Below, one piece after another: positions 39,101 through 53,280 of a stretch of 64,000 bases of DNA; the first letter of the stretch is position 1; the number at the start of each line of letters is the position of its first letter. The translations under genes were made by a program, and so were the position numbers. Below the pieces are notes generated by a model. That model was not told where the DNA came from, ran no database searches, and saw only the letters and a program-made list of their open reading frames with translations. Source of the stretch: Callaeas wilsoni (lineage: Eukaryota > Chordata > Aves > Passeriformes > Callaeidae); assembly GCA_013398955.1 (NCBI GenBank), contig VWPU01011845.1, positions 1 to 64,000 on the forward strand, read 5' to 3'.

Positions 39101-39944
39101 TCAGTGTTTGCCAAGGATATTGTTTCAGCTTCCACTGCTGCCCTGAACAGCTGTAATTGATTATTGTCTTTGCTGTGATAGCTCTCTCTCATGACCTAAC
39201 AACCCAGGCTCATTAGTCATCTGATCACAGAGTATTTATCCTACCTCAGAGTGATACAAGACCTGGTCAGGAAACGACGGTATCTTTGGATTCTGGTGCA
39301 TTAAATATGTTTGCCTTTTGGTGCTTAATCTTTACATACCTTCAGAGATGATTTTGGTCATTTCACTTCGTGCAGTGATGAATGGAAATCCATGACGTTG
39401 CCCACAGAATGATGTGCAAGGACTCACACAACTGAAAAATATGCCCTCTCATCCTAATCTCATCAGATGTTTTGCTTCAGTGCTAGTCTTTACTCAAGAG
39501 ACTTTGCAGGCCTGTTTCTGATCAGGATGCTTTGTTTTCCTTTGGTCTGTTTTCCCAGAAAACTGTGCAGTAAGGCTGGGATGTAGCTTTAAGAAGTTTT
39601 CTTTCCCTGACGAGGTTGAGGCTATTTGGAGTCCCAGACCAAAAAAGCCACATAATGTTGCTCTTTCTTTCACACATTTACAGAACTTGTCTCATCCAGC
39701 ATAATGCTGGATCACTTCAAGGTAAAGTGACCCTGTTCATCTCTGTGAAGTCTGGGACCGTAAGGATAGCTCCAGCTGAAAGTACTTACACAGAAGGATC
39801 TCTTCAGACATGCAGACCAAATCCAGTCATTAGAATTTCTCCTGGTCTGTTATCCCACATCCTGATTTTCTTCAATCTTTGCTGTCCACCTCAACCAACC
39901 TCTGCTTAATTATCACCTTACTGAGGTGCCCTTCCCTTAGAGTA

Positions 39945-40083
39945 AAGAGCTCAGGGAGCATTTGGACAATGCTCTTGGGCACATGGTGGGGCTCTCAGGG
40001 ATGGTGCTGGGCAGGGCCAGGAGTTGGACCCGGTGATCCTTGTGGGTCCCTTCCCTCCCAGCACACTCCGTGATTCTGTGACC
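39945..40083 (+). mobile_element. CR1 LINE 3' end fragment
   Basis: Contains CR1 3' hallmarks in order: TTGGACAATGCTCTTGGGCA, CATGGTGGGGCTCTC, GGGCAGGGCCAGGAGTTGGA, GGTGATCCTTGTGGGTCCC and the terminal ATTCTGTGA. This is a 5'-truncated copy, as most CR1 insertions are; it carries no coding part of the LINE. It resembles CR1 subfamilies with the CCAGGAGTTGGA tail; the exact subfamily is uncertain. Confidence 0.88.
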
Positions 40084-43000
40084 TTTCTGCTGGTCACTTG
40101 CACCGATCCCAGCCTGTCCCCTGAATCTTGGTCTGTGTGGGTTTCCTGGCTATGGTCGTTGCTGCTCTAAGAGGAAGGCTTTCATGGATGCTTTCTCACC
40201 TGGTGAGATGAGAATTTTGTTCTTTGACAGCCCTGCTACCTGTGCAGGACTGTCATCTTAATCAGCAGACGAAGCCAGGGGGTTTGACTTTCACTTCAAG
40301 TGGGAGATAAGGTTGTCCCTGCCTTCCCCCTTCTCAGACTTGCTCCTTTGGCTCTGACCTTCCTCTATCCAAGGAGCACTCTTGCCTTCTAAACTGGCTG
40401 AGCCAGGTCCTTTCCTCAGTCTCTCATTTTTGTGTCTCTAGCAGGGAAACACCAGAGAACAGCCATGAGCAGATATAGCCTCACCACAGACCCTTCTGAG
40501 CCAGGCTGTTTCTCAAGCCATGGTATGGATGTTCCCATCCCAGACACCACCAGGACAGCTACATCAGGAATAACTTACAAGAGCTTGACTTACTAATAAA
40601 GCTCCAAAAATTCAAGGATTTATCTAGAAATGATATACCACTTGCCAGTATAGTTACATGGTTTTGTTTTCTGAAATTATTCTTGACTCCTACTGCAAGT
40701 AGCTGTGCCTCTGGAAGGACCTGTTACTGGGAGTTGCCCAAAGTGGAAATCTACATATGAACAATCATCGAAAGGGGACAGAAAATTTTCTTGTAAGTAA
40801 ATGTGTTCCTCAGAAGAGGGTTGCTTTTTTTTAATCCTATTTATCTCAAACCATCCCCCTTCTGCTCTGTTTTGTCTCATTTTTCAATGTTGTGAGAAAA
40901 ACTGAAAGTCATATTCAGGTTCACTTTCCTCATGGTTGCATAAGAGGCAGGATGTGAATGTATGCAACATGTTCTGGAAAACCAGAATTTTCTGGATTAA
41001 GTACTTTTGGTTTCAGTTGATATTGCCAAGTGACTACATAATGAATACTGATATTGGCAAGATATTTAAACAAGCCATAAGTACTGGTAATCTGTTGAAT
41101 TTTTGGTACAAAAAGAATTATTTTACCAAATAAATTCTCAAGCAATATTTGCCAGAAGATACTTTGTATTTTTTATGCATAGTTACTTTTGATTCTTAAA
41201 ACAGCATTGAAATTAATTTTCAGTCCAGAATGAATCAAGAATAATGAAGAAATTCCCAATCCAGTTGCACAAAAGCTGACGTTTGGCTCTTGAGACTGCT
41301 TTTCATAGTAGTCAGTAATTAGAAAGGGAAATTCCCTGCTGGTATAGAGCTACCATTTTGTTCCCCGTTCCCCGCATTGTTGCTGGGGGTAGGGTTATTA
41401 TGCAATCCCTGGCAAGCTCATCCTACCAGACTGCTTACTAATTTGTAGGCTGTAGGTGTAAATTGAAAAGCCTTCATCCTGCTTCTGTTTACTTCACAGA
41501 TTGAACTGGGCTCCAATTATTCTCATCTGTGTGAATTGAGGCACTGTTGCTGCTCTTGCCTCTTTTTTTCCTCCTTGTGGGTGGGCACAGTTCATTTGAA
41601 CCTGCTTTTCTTTTCAAAAGAAACATTTAAAAGACTGAGTATGTAAGAGGTAGCTTTAGTACTTAGTGTTCTATAACTTTAACGATTATATATCTCGATA
41701 CAGTCAGTAGTGTGGTAGAGGTTCCTTAGGGCATTGTCGGTGTTTATTCATTATTTGTCAGGCACACATCAGGGTTTTGTTCTCCTAGAACTCATTTCAT
41801 CTTATTTTCTTTTTTTTTTCCTTTTCTTTTTCCTCCTAATTTCACCTGGATGAGTAAAGTTGACTCTGCTTGTATCAGAGACTTAATTATACCTATTATT
41901 GCTCTCTTTAGCCTGTTTATCACAAACTTATTTTAGCTAACAGACTGCTTTTAAATACGAAGGATACAGAGTAGGGGAGAGAGGGGACATAAAGTAGCAA
42001 ACAAATAATGAAAATGGAGAAATACTTTTCACTACAATCGCTCTGGAGCAATAGGTCGCTTTGCTAGGAAAATGGACTCCCTGTTTTATACCATTACGTG
42101 AGGAATGCTTTCTGGAAGCTTCAGGGAGGTATTTTAAATGGTTGCTAAGGCAGCCGTTTGCCTCTTATTGCTGTCCTTTGGCTCTGGCCTCTCTTTACAT
42201 GATAGTGTGGGAATCCCACATGTAGGAGTAAAGGAAAAACCTCCAGTCAGTAAATCAGCACCCCCCCCTCCACTAATCCTTCCTTTTAAGAAAATCTGCC
42301 CACACATTGTGATAAATCCCAGATTAAGATAATCATAAATGTTTTCTGTATTAGCTGCATGCATAGCACCACAGGGCTTTTTGACCGTGCAAAGTTTCTT
42401 GGCTTCCTTTAGGAATCTTTCAGTAACCCAGTTTTATTGTCTGTAAAGGTTACACAAAGTGCTCAAATGAAGTAGAATTGGGTTATGATATATTTAGACA
42501 CTGGGCTTATATAATGGCCTTAGCTTCAATACCGTGTGTTCCAACAATAATTTCTTAGACATTGCGTAAGATTTCCCCAAAAGATGAAAAAGACCCATAT
42601 GGTACCTTCTCAAAACTCTCTGCCTATTTGTCTATTTTTCTCCCTTTTAGTTGATATGATGTTCCTCTGATTACACTACTTGCAAAGTGAATTAAACCCA
42701 CGGTCTGAACAGGCAGCTTTGTGTGTGGTGCAGATGTTATGCAACTGGCAGCTTTCACAGGAAGAACACTGTGTACATGGCAATGTGTTCTTAGGCTTCT
42801 GAACCTATTTGCACTCTCTGTGCTGACTGTGAGAGAGATTTGGGATTTCCTCTTGGGAGGAACAAACCTGATACAACCTGTGTGAAATCTGGTCCATTTC
42901 TGAAGTCATTACCGTTTCTGGTCATATTTCTACATCCATACACATCATATGCACTAAAAACTTGGGATATGCCTGAGCCTAATAAGCTAAACTTGAATAA

Positions 43001-44875
43001 ATATGGAAAGATTTATTGCAAGATTAAAAACATGATAAACATATAAAGGCAGGATAAAATGCTAAACTCATTGTTAAGATACTTGATACATTCTCTTGAA
43101 TTTTGAGAAATCATAACTAAATTTTTTTCCAATTAAATTTACCAAGTCCTGTCCTTACGATTTTCTGTTGTCAGCGCTCCACATTTGCACATTTATGGAT
43201 ATAATACAGCTCTCATACATTCTTTTATATTGTCTTTCTGATTAAGACTTCAAAGTTTTTACATAAACTAAATTCCACAAATATTTTTTCCTGGGATGTG
43301 AATTTCTGGTATCCATTTTACAGAAGGTTAGATACTGAAGAAGCTTGCTCAAGATTACATATCACACTTGAGTCATGACTAAACTTCAGGGGTTCTGCTC
43401 TTCACATACAGTGTTTGCCTCCCAAGTCAGGGATGTTTTGATAATCATCTGTCTCTTTGCATGTAAATATTGTCCATGCATAAATTAACAAATATTTGTT
43501 AAGTGTGTGACATTCCAACTGTGAGTGTAAAATAGAGCAGAGATTTTAAAACAGGGGAGCACAATCTAATTTTATAAATTTGGTAGGAACCTTAAAAACA
43601 ATTCCAGTAATAACAGCCGTTGTCCTGGTATGTATCAAAAAGATAAGCAAATCTTTCCTACTACAGGATTAAAGTGAAGAAGCCCCTCCAAACACTCTCT
43701 CAGCACTCTAGGCTTAGTCACTTAAACAAATAAATGTGTTTGGACTCATACTATGTTTTAGTTCTCCCTGTTGTTTGGCACAGAATCAGAAACAGCAACA
43801 TTTACATGTATTTTGGATTACTAAACTGAATGGTGTAATGCCTACTGTGCTCTGTATAACATGGAAGTGTTGCCTTGGGGTTTTTTTTAAGTGAAAATAA
43901 GAAGTAATAAGAATCTCATCTATTAAATATGGTTCCTGGCCTTTAATTTTAATACTTCTCTAATTACATTGTTCATATTCTGGAGATTAGCTGTCATTGA
44001 TCCACTGTTGGTATCTCCTGCAAATTAATTTTTCCTTTAGATGTGGTTGAATTTCTGACCGGCAGGAGCTGTTTTTCCCTTTCTGAAACAGGCTTTGTTT
44101 TTATCCTTTTTGCTAAAGTTGTTTTATTGTTGCATTCCTTATAGAATTATTTCCTCAAGTACCTGTGCAAAATTTGTATGATTAGTCTCCAAAAGATGAA
44201 AAGGCAAAGAAAAATAACAGATCCAGGGTGCTGACTTTGAGCTTTATACAGCTTTTCACTGAAATTTATTGAGAATAATTCAGAATAATATTGAAACTAT
44301 CGAATGCCTCTGAACAAACACTGGTGTGATTGATTGTCCCTAACGCCTGAGATAGATTTCCTGTGTCACCAAAATTCAGCTTTAGGAGCAAGAGGAGATG
44401 GCCTGAGACTCCTCATGAGTTAGAGTTGGCCTGCAGGGCAATATTCAGTTTCTGTAATGAAAATATGAGTTATTTCTCATGCTTCCATGCTCACGTTGTG
44501 CAAATGCTTCGATAGATGGGTTAGACGATTTGTGCCGCTTACGGTGAAATTCTCAGATAAAAACTTTCACAGTTGTACACTTCAGATCCTCACATGGCAG
44601 TCAAGAAGAAAGGGACAGCTGTTATATTCCCACACACCAATACTTCCTCTGAGAAGGAATTGTCTGGACTCATCTTGGGTGCTGCACTGCATGAGTGTTT
44701 TGGAGAGAAGCAGAGTGAGAAAATGAAGTCATGTGGCTGAAAGCTTTGTCCAAGGTTGGAAAAAACTACCTGTAGCAGATTAAGCGTGGGGAAAAAAGGC
44801 AAGGAAATGCAAAGATGCAATTCGTAATGCATATAAAAAATGGGAGACAGAAATTCATTGAACGCCTACTTTGTA

Positions 44876-45072
44876 AAATCATGGAACAGTGCTGGTTGGA
44901 AGGGACCTTAAAAGATCATCTGGTCCAACCATCCATGGGAAAGGGAGCCTGGATTAGGTTGTCTTGACCCTTGTCCAGGCACTTCTTGAAAACCTCCAAA
45001 AATGGACACTCTACCACGTTCCTGTGGAGGTTGTTCCACTGATTGATTATTCTCACTGTGAAAAATTTTTTG
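44876..45072 (-). mobile_element. CR1 LINE 3' fragment, minus orientation
   Basis: The plus strand reads like a reversed CR1 tail: AATCATGGAACAGTGCTGGT, TTGGAAGGGACCTTAAAAGA, TCATCTGGTCCAACC, then a diverged body including TCCTGTGGAGGTTGTTCCAC. It is 5'-truncated and moderately diverged and abuts a second CR1 3' end in the same orientation. Confidence 0.88.
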
Positions 45073-45115
45073 ATAGAATCATAGAATATGCTGAGCTGCA
45101 AGGGACCCCCAGAAG
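45073..45115 (-). mobile_element. Second short CR1 3' end, minus orientation
   Basis: ATAGAATCATAGAATATGCT followed by GAGCTGCAAGGGACCCCCAG is the reversed tail of a different CR1 subfamily from the neighbour at 44876-45072. Only about 40 bp are recognisable; beyond that the sequence is unique or too diverged. Confidence 0.75.
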
Positions 45116-48100
45116 AAAATTGATTTAACACCCTCTCAGTCTACAATTACATATATTGAATTCCTACTCATCCTAATGAAATTTCAAACAAAACAATTTT
45201 GTAATCTGGAAAAACATAATCATCAGAATTAAATCCCCTTGAGACTGAGATAAATTGTGGTTTCTTCTAGAGGTTCTGTGTTGCCGTATGCATGTATGGT
45301 AAGATGGGAGTACAATTTTTTAATTGGAAAGCCTATCCACAGCCACAAAATTGACACATATAAAGAAAACTGTTATTTCAAAACAAAACATGCCAAAGCA
45401 GCAGGAGCTGAAAACCTACTCTAATGCTTTTATTTAGGGTTCCTCTGAAGCTTCAGAAATCTGCTGTTCCTTAGACAACCTGTCTTGGAATTTCATTTAG
45501 AACGTGTAAAAAATTTCAGAAGCAGATTTAACAAAATCACTGCCTTTTATAATTTGGTTTTTAAAAAGTGTAGTTTGCCAAGGTCTTGACAAGATTTGTG
45601 GTCCGTGTGTAATATGGAAGTACCACTAAGTGGTCATTTCATTCAGTGTATGGCCCTGACATCAGCTCAGTTACTGTAGTGTTGATCTGTGTACAAGCAG
45701 AATTTGAGACCATACCATTTCATCTTATGGCTCTATTTTTAGAATAGTTCAATTCGCAGGGAGATTAAGAATTTTATTAGAAACCTTTACCAAAATTCTT
45801 TTTCAAAATTCCTTTTTGCATGATTATTTCCTCCAGAAGACATCTTATACCATGGGGAAATACACTGCTGTGTTCAAGACAATAGAGAACCTCTTTGGAA
45901 AAAAACCCACAAAAAGCCCCAAACTCCAACAGAACCACCGACACACAAGCTCACACACAGACTCATCCAACCACTGAAGCTTTTAGTTACTCTTCTATTA
46001 CTCATGTCACTGTTTTGTTCCCATGATGAACATTTAGTACAAGACGCTGTTCAAAAAATTGTCTAAACCATGTTTTAATGTGATCTTTTAGTCTCAGCAC
46101 TTAACTGACTTGGCCTTCAGTCAGCGTTTGAAGAGAGCTTACCAAACTCTTGAAAAAAATCTGTTCTGCCCACAAGAGTCTCATTTTTGCCAAACTATGA
46201 CTTTACAGTTGTCTGAGTGCAGTGTGTCTTTCTGAATCAGAATCCTCTCATACTTGCAGGGAGAAAGCAGAGCTCTTTGTTTTGTTGGAAACCCTCGGCC
46301 TGCAGGTTTAATTTGCTGGAAGGGTGCTCAAGGTAACATGAAATTTGGCTTTATAGAAAACCTTGGGCAGAGCAGCAGGCAGGGGAATTGCTCGTGAATA
46401 GACCGTATGATCTATAACGCTCTCTAAGTAAGGGAGGAGTTGGAGAAGCTGTGTAGTAGTTCATCAGCATATCAAAAGTACGAGGAGCCAGAGCCTGCAT
46501 TATTATCTCTTGACTCTGTCTGATGTTCAGGCACACGTTCACATGCCCCCAAAAAGCATGGTGGCTTTATGACTGCTCACAACTACTGCCAGTGCTGCCA
46601 GAAACCCCTCCTGACTTCCTGCAGCTCTTCTGCACCAGCAGCGTTCCTGACCCGACAGTGGATGCAAATTGTTAAGGAAAAGATCTGAGAGCTTTTTTAA
46701 GGAGGTAAATGCCTTCTTAAGTTTATCTGCGCGCAGCCTGTAGTTCCAAATCACTGGTATTTCTGCTGTAAATGTGGTTTTAGCAGTGGATTAAGTCTCT
46801 CAGAGATAGATTATGTTCTGTACACAGTCATCCAAAGGCTACGAGATTTTGTGTGGAATCGGCCTGAGCTAGGTTGGGATGTATATTTTGGCACTGAGAT
46901 GCTCACGAGGAGCATGAATAACACATGTGCCAGAGCTGCTGATGCTTTAAAGCTCCAACACCAAGCAGGACAATAATGCTATTAAAAATATGTATTTTCT
47001 GTAATCCTTTAATCCCTTCTTAAGTGAGGAGCTCCAAGTGAGGTAGCTATTCTTGGCACTGTAGTCATAATGCTGAGTAGTGTAATATTTTCTAAAATGA
47101 AGGTTAAATGAAAAGCCTGAACAAACTAAGCAATTGAGAAATGCTGACCCAGTAAAATGTGAAGACTCACATTTTGCTATGTATTTCAAATGACCTTCAT
47201 CAATTCTGGTGTTGCTAAGAGCAGAAGAGGCATTTGCTTTGTATTTTGCTGCCAGTTGTTACTTCGTATTGCAGAAAAGTGTCATCTCTATAATAACATT
47301 ATTATTGATTATATTAGTAAAGAAGTCCCCTCTACCCTTAAGCCCATGTTGGACTTCGTACTCCACAGTGTCATAATTAGAGAAGGCTCCTTTTTCTGGC
47401 AATTAATGCTCTGACAAATGGAAAAGAGAATAGTTGGGGAGGAAAGCAGTGCCTTATCATCCCTCTGCAGGAAGCACCTGACACGCAGAAAGAGGCCTTC
47501 GGTGCCCGAGCTATATATGTTGTTTGACCAGCCACTATAAAATTTCTTCCTTATCAGATGTTTTATGTGCCTTCTCAAATTTAAAATTCCTTTTTCTTTG
47601 ATCGACTGGCGTTGCAACTGTGCTCTTATCTGGGATTTTGGTCCCGAAATAAAAATGGCAGTTCCTGAGTTTCAGATTGAATTGACAATGAACCTGGAGT
47701 TCCTTGCCACAGAAATGTAAATGAGAAGTGCCAGTGTGAGCAGAAGATAAGGTCCATGTCTTCTTCTGTGTGAGCTCACAGCAAATATTTCTCTGCCACC
47801 CACATTACTTACGTGTTGTTCATTATGGAGCTAAAGATGTTGGCAATATACAACAACACAAGAAAGATAATCTTATCAAAAGATAACAGTGTAATTAATT
47901 TCCAGTGGCAGAGACACCTCATCAGTATCATTTAACACCAACTTTACGAAGCTACTGTAATGCAGTAATTAGTAAGTAACGACTCTCCCCCAGCCCATGT
48001 GGTTCCTTCTGATATGAAGGTCATGTTTTCTTGGCTACTCTTAGTTAAGCTTTCTAGAATTGATAATAATAGTGGATTTAAGATTAGGTCATGCTTTCTC

Positions 48101-51100
48101 TCAAGTATTGTTGCATTATGAATACGAGTGCATAATTTTTTTTCTTATTTAAATTTCTTAACTGTGTGAGTGCTTAAAGCTTATTTTCAGGGTGAACAGA
48201 AGTTCTGGACCACTGAATTTAAAATATGTTGTGGACTGGACTTGAACGGCGACTGGAGGTCCTTACTAATGAAATATCTATTAGTCACAGTGAAGGCACA
48301 TTCTTTCAAGCATTTATAAATGGTATTTTCGTGCAAAAAAATTCTGTGCATTGACAGAAGCAAAGACACATGGGCTCAGGCAGATAACGACAGTCACTGC
48401 AGAAATCGAGTGAAATCCTGGTACTGGTATGAAAATTTTCACATTGTTTTGATGAATTAAGAATGTGCTGACATGATTTTAATTTGCATTTAGCAAAAAA
48501 ATCCTAAAATGCTGAGTTTTGCTCACACTAATTAGGGAGTCCTTCAGCTTTCCACACATATGTCCATAAACATAATTCTTCATTATCCTGGATTCAGTCC
48601 TGCCAGATACTGAGCACTCTGCATCTGGCTTTTTAATGACCTTAAATTGTATGCTTAGCATAAGACCTGGAAGTTGGTTTAGGTGCATATTTACAAACCT
48701 TTGGTTTGTGCTGAGACAGAAAGGATCTGAAGGAATTCTTTCCCACATGGATTTGGGAAGTGTGTGTGTGAGATGTGCTTTATGCATTGCTGCAGTTTGG
48801 TTCATGCGCACATGCCCTGGTTCAAGACAACGCACAAGGCCAAGTCTGGGGAGGCAGCTCAGAGCCTTGTTTTGTCCCTTTTCAAACAAGGGCATTCGTG
48901 GTGGTCAGAAATAAATGCAAAAGGAGTTCTGTGATTTGGTATTTAACTGAACATTTTAAAAAGTTCTATGTTAGCACTCCTAGAACTGAAGCAGTTGCAG
49001 TCCTGGACTAGCAAGCCAATGCTAGAAGGACTTCTTAATATTTTGGGGAAACATTTAGGTCTCTTGTCTCCCCAGAAAGAAACACCCATATATTGACTCT
49101 TCTAAAGGAATATATAGATTTTCGCAATTTTTTTTTTTGTGGGGGAAAGCTTTTCATCCAGATGTAATTTCTAGGTTGAAGTGGAGATCCATCACGAGTC
49201 AGAAAAGGATTTATACCTGGATGGAGAGGAGAAGGTTCGGGTGTCAGAGCCATTAGAACAAGGAGTGCACCAGAGAGTTTTGTAGCCCCGAAACATGCTT
49301 CTCCATACAGCAGCAGTCTCCTTCAAGACAGATTTCACTCAGCCTTCTTGCACCCCTCTGCTCTGTAAAACCTTCACTTGACCAGCAGGGACGGGGCTGG
49401 CTCGGCAACTTGGGGGGAAAGTCACCAAAATGAACAGAGCAGAGGGTTGAAGACACATGAGTGCTTTTCATTACCTGACTGCCAAGCCAGTTTTTCCACT
49501 TGGTTCAGGGTATACGTGAGGTAGAACAGTTCAGAAAAGAGACTGTCTGAAGGTTGCTCGTTTTGTAAAATCTTTCACTGGCAGTGAACAGCCTAATTCA
49601 GAACGGATTTATGGATCTACATCTTCCACCTCACAAGCAGAGTCTTCAATGCTGGTCCCAGAGCACACTCTGATAGAATGTCTAAGCTTTTTGCAGGATA
49701 AATAAGAGAAATAACTAAATAAGCTTTGTCTTCCAATCCCACTGTGCAGCCAAATGAAAATATGAACAATTTTTTGGTAAACTAAGGTTCTTATTTTTTT
49801 AGCACTATTTAAATTTCCTTTTAAATTAATTATGCCACAATCCCTGGAAACACCGAAAAAGCACTCTGGTGTAGAAGATGCAATTGTCAGACTGCAGCTC
49901 TGCCAGATTTGTTTTTGTTCTGCTTCCTGGGTTCTGTGAGCATCAATGCACCGAGCTGGGAGATCTTTGATAGAATTTGGCTGTTCTTTCTGCGAAAGTG
50001 AGACAAAGGGTTGGTACACGGGGGGCCACTCCAACTTTATGTCTTCCATGGATTTCCCTGGCTTAAATTCTAGTTGACTCTCTAAGCTACTTTTCCATTT
50101 AATTTGAGCAATTGGCACATCACAGAAGAGGCTGAAGGTCTGGAATCTCAGATTTAATCTTTTCCTAGTTATGAAGCCCGAGATCAACTGGAGGTGTGAC
50201 AAGCTGTCAAGGATAATAAGTATGTTATCATAGAGCATTTAATATATTGTTTTGGAAAAGTAGCTCAATGTCTATATCCGTATTTCACAGATTACACTTA
50301 AGTGATTTGGGAAAGGTTGCTCAGCAATACAAGTCACGTCTCACTTCCAGTCGAGGGTTGTGTGCACATTGCCTTGCTTTATATCACGTTCTTTTATGAG
50401 GCAGCAAAAACATTTTGTTCTTTAAACAAATTCCCAATGCTTTTTATCTATCTAGAACATCAGATTAAAATGTGCTCTTTAATGTGAGGTAGCTAATTGC
50501 ATTATATATATCTGGATATATTGGTGGGAAATATATTTAGAAATTAACAGCAGTTTTCTCCCTTTCCAGAGAAATGTCTGTGTTATAGACTTGAATGAAA
50601 AGTCCTAACTGTACAGACTGAACAAGAAATATACAAAATCCTTGAACTTTTACTTCTTTCAAGTGATTTTTATCTAAAAATCGTTGATTTCTATACAATA
50701 TTCCCTTTAGCAAGCAATGTTTCTCCCAGGCTAAAGAACTTGAGACATCATCTATCCAAAGCTATTTTTTACCAGATTGGAGCAGTGGCTATTTTTTGCC
50801 AAATAAATAATGTTCACACTGAAACAGTTTGACAGCATAACACTGAGTATAAATAATGTCTCTGTGGAAGTATTCCACAAAGAACCCTGCATGGGTCTTT
50901 GTTGAGGTTTATTGTGGTTATATTCTCATCTGGAATCAGTGTGGTAGTTTTGTCATCTTGGAAGAACTGTTGGCACTCTGATCTCTCCATTACATGGAGG
51001 ACAGAAATAAGAAATCTGTGAGAACCAGTGAGAGCCCTAAGTGACTGCGCTCTATTTTTTTAATTGTTCAATTTTGGATTTTATTTTCTATAGCTGCTGT

Positions 51101-53057
51101 TTTGGGTTGGCCTTGGCTCTCGTGCAGGGAACTGGCTAGAGGGCTGCTCTGACTGATGCTGACTCTGTCCCCAGGGGCCCTGCTAAGGGTCACCACAGCA
51201 CAGCCTTCATCGGTGTCCCCACCATCCTCGCTGGTTATTAGTCTGGTTTAGGGCTGCAATGGGACAGCTCTGCTTCCTAGTCCTTGGAACAGAGTTTTGG
51301 AAGTGAAATGTCTTCATTTTCATTTTACAATCATAAAATTTACTCTTTTTTCATGTGTTATTTCACGCTTCCTAATTTAAACTATACTTAGACCATAAAA
51401 CCCTCTCTCATTTTATAGGAAAGCAAATCCATTTCTTTAGCTGCTGCCTGAATATAATGAAAAAAACCCATAACCCACAAATTAATGTGTTTGAATTGGT
51501 CAGCACAGAGTCTGGCCTCATGTAAATTTACCCTAGATTTAGGTCTGACTTGATTAAATTGTACATCGAAGTGAGCCAAAAGACCTGTTTCTCTGAACTA
51601 AAATTTTCAGTCTTTCCCAGAATCCTTACACATCCTTTCAAATGCTGTAGAAGTTGCTGTGTAGCCTGGACACCAGACAGCGAGAATGAAGTTAAGCCAT
51701 TTGCCATGCAAGGCACAGAGTGACTCGTTGCTTTTGTACAAAACGTCACACGAAGTTCCCCCGCAGTTTCCTCGTGCTGGTGCCCCCGGTGCTGTGAGTA
51801 ATTTGTATGCTCTGATGCCCGAGCCAGGGCACTCTCTTTGGCGAGAGCCAGCTGGGGCACTTTGGGTCTTTGTGTGCCAAGGTGTGAAAAGCAAGTTCAG
51901 TCTTCAAAATAGTTCCTGGTTTCTGATGAGCGGAGTTGGATAGTACTGGATGTGCTAAGAAGCTGGAATATTTGAAGGGATTTCAAAAGACGTTAGAATT
52001 TGTAAAGATTTTGTCCTTCCCCTGCTGGAAATTCGTGTTTGCAAATTGCTTTTTAAACATGAAATGAGAGAATTTTCCTTAGTGGAAATAGCTGCTTCTT
52101 AAAGGAAGTTATTGATAGAACCCAATGAGATTTATAGCTGTGAGAATAATGACAGCTTTCTGTGCCTAATATAGTGTCCTTGTTAGAGATGATAAAAATG
52201 TTATCTGGGAAAAACCGGATTATCTGCCAAAACCCCCCTAGTAATGCAGTCTGATGAAGCTGCTTGAATCAATTTACCAAACTGTTTTCATAGAGATGGT
52301 AATGTTGCACTCAAGGAGAAAACTTCATGGGAAACAAAGTTGAAAGTTTGGACATGAAGGCTCCTCTTAGTGACTATTCTAGATGAAAACTGCCTCAATT
52401 CACAACGGTCTGTGCTCATTCATCTCTTGAGTTTTACCGACAGCTTTAACTTAATTGACCATTTTCATTTTACAAGCAGAAGTCTTCTTTATAATTCAGC
52501 ACGTTATAACTTTAAGTTAGCTGAGTGTTTCCAAAGCAAGAAAAATATACAATATACCATTTTACATTTACTAAATACTGTCAACCTACTGTTACCTGTT
52601 CCTGCCAATACACATAACCTGTCTTCTCTTGTCATACACATGACGTAAAGAAGAAATAGCTATTTTGTTACCCTTCCCACAGCCAGGCTTGGGCAGGAGA
52701 GGCTGTTCGGTGTGAGAGCTGGCTGAAAGAACTGCTTTCTTCCTCCTTTGGTTTGAGTTGCACCTTGGAAGGGACCCTGCAGGAGCCCTGCAGACCCCGC
52801 CTGCCCTGCAGCAGGTGTAATACAGCTCAGGTTTGCTTAGGCTGAAGAGCAACGCACTGCAGAGTGTTGAGAGCAAAAACTTTTATCCTGGGGTAATGAC
52901 TACAGAAGTAAATCTGATTTCTAATTGCAACTTTGTGGGACATCTGTGTAAAGTTCGTGCTAGAAGTTACCAGAACATAGTGATAATCTACAAGTGTATT
53001 TTAGAAATGTCTTTCTTCCATAAAATTTTACTTTTCTCGGTGCTTCGGAGGAAACCG

Positions 53058-53280
53058 AACCCTCATCAAATCCTAGCCCTCCTTAACCCTCATCAAATCC
53101 TAGCCCTAACCCTTATCAGACCCTAACCCTCATCAAATCCTAGCCCTAACCCTTAGCAGACCTTAACCCTCATCAAATCCTAGCCCTAACCCTTATCAGA
53201 CCCTAACCCTCATCAAATCCTAGCCCTAACCCTTATCAGACCCTAACCCTCATCAAATCCTAGCCCTAACCCTTATCAGA
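53058..53280. repeat. Telomere-like 40-bp composite minisatellite
   Basis: Five full 40-bp units (53081, 53121, 53161, 53201 and 53241) follow a 23-bp partial unit at 53058-53080. Each unit has two halves that both open with CCCTAACCCT: the first (23 bp) continues CATCAAATCCTAG and the second (17 bp) continues TATCAGA. CCCTAA is the vertebrate telomeric hexamer read on the C-rich strand, so the unit looks like decayed telomeric repeats amplified as a block. Units 1 and 3 share CCTTAA instead of CCCTAA at the start, and unit 2 alone has AGCAGA. The array stops exactly at a unit boundary. An open frame (52833-53126) runs into it by chance. Confidence 0.95.

Noticed and set aside
53058..53280. 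Possible CRISPR-like array
   Set aside because: The 40-bp units are contiguous with no unique spacers and the genome is that of a bird; it is a tandem minisatellite.
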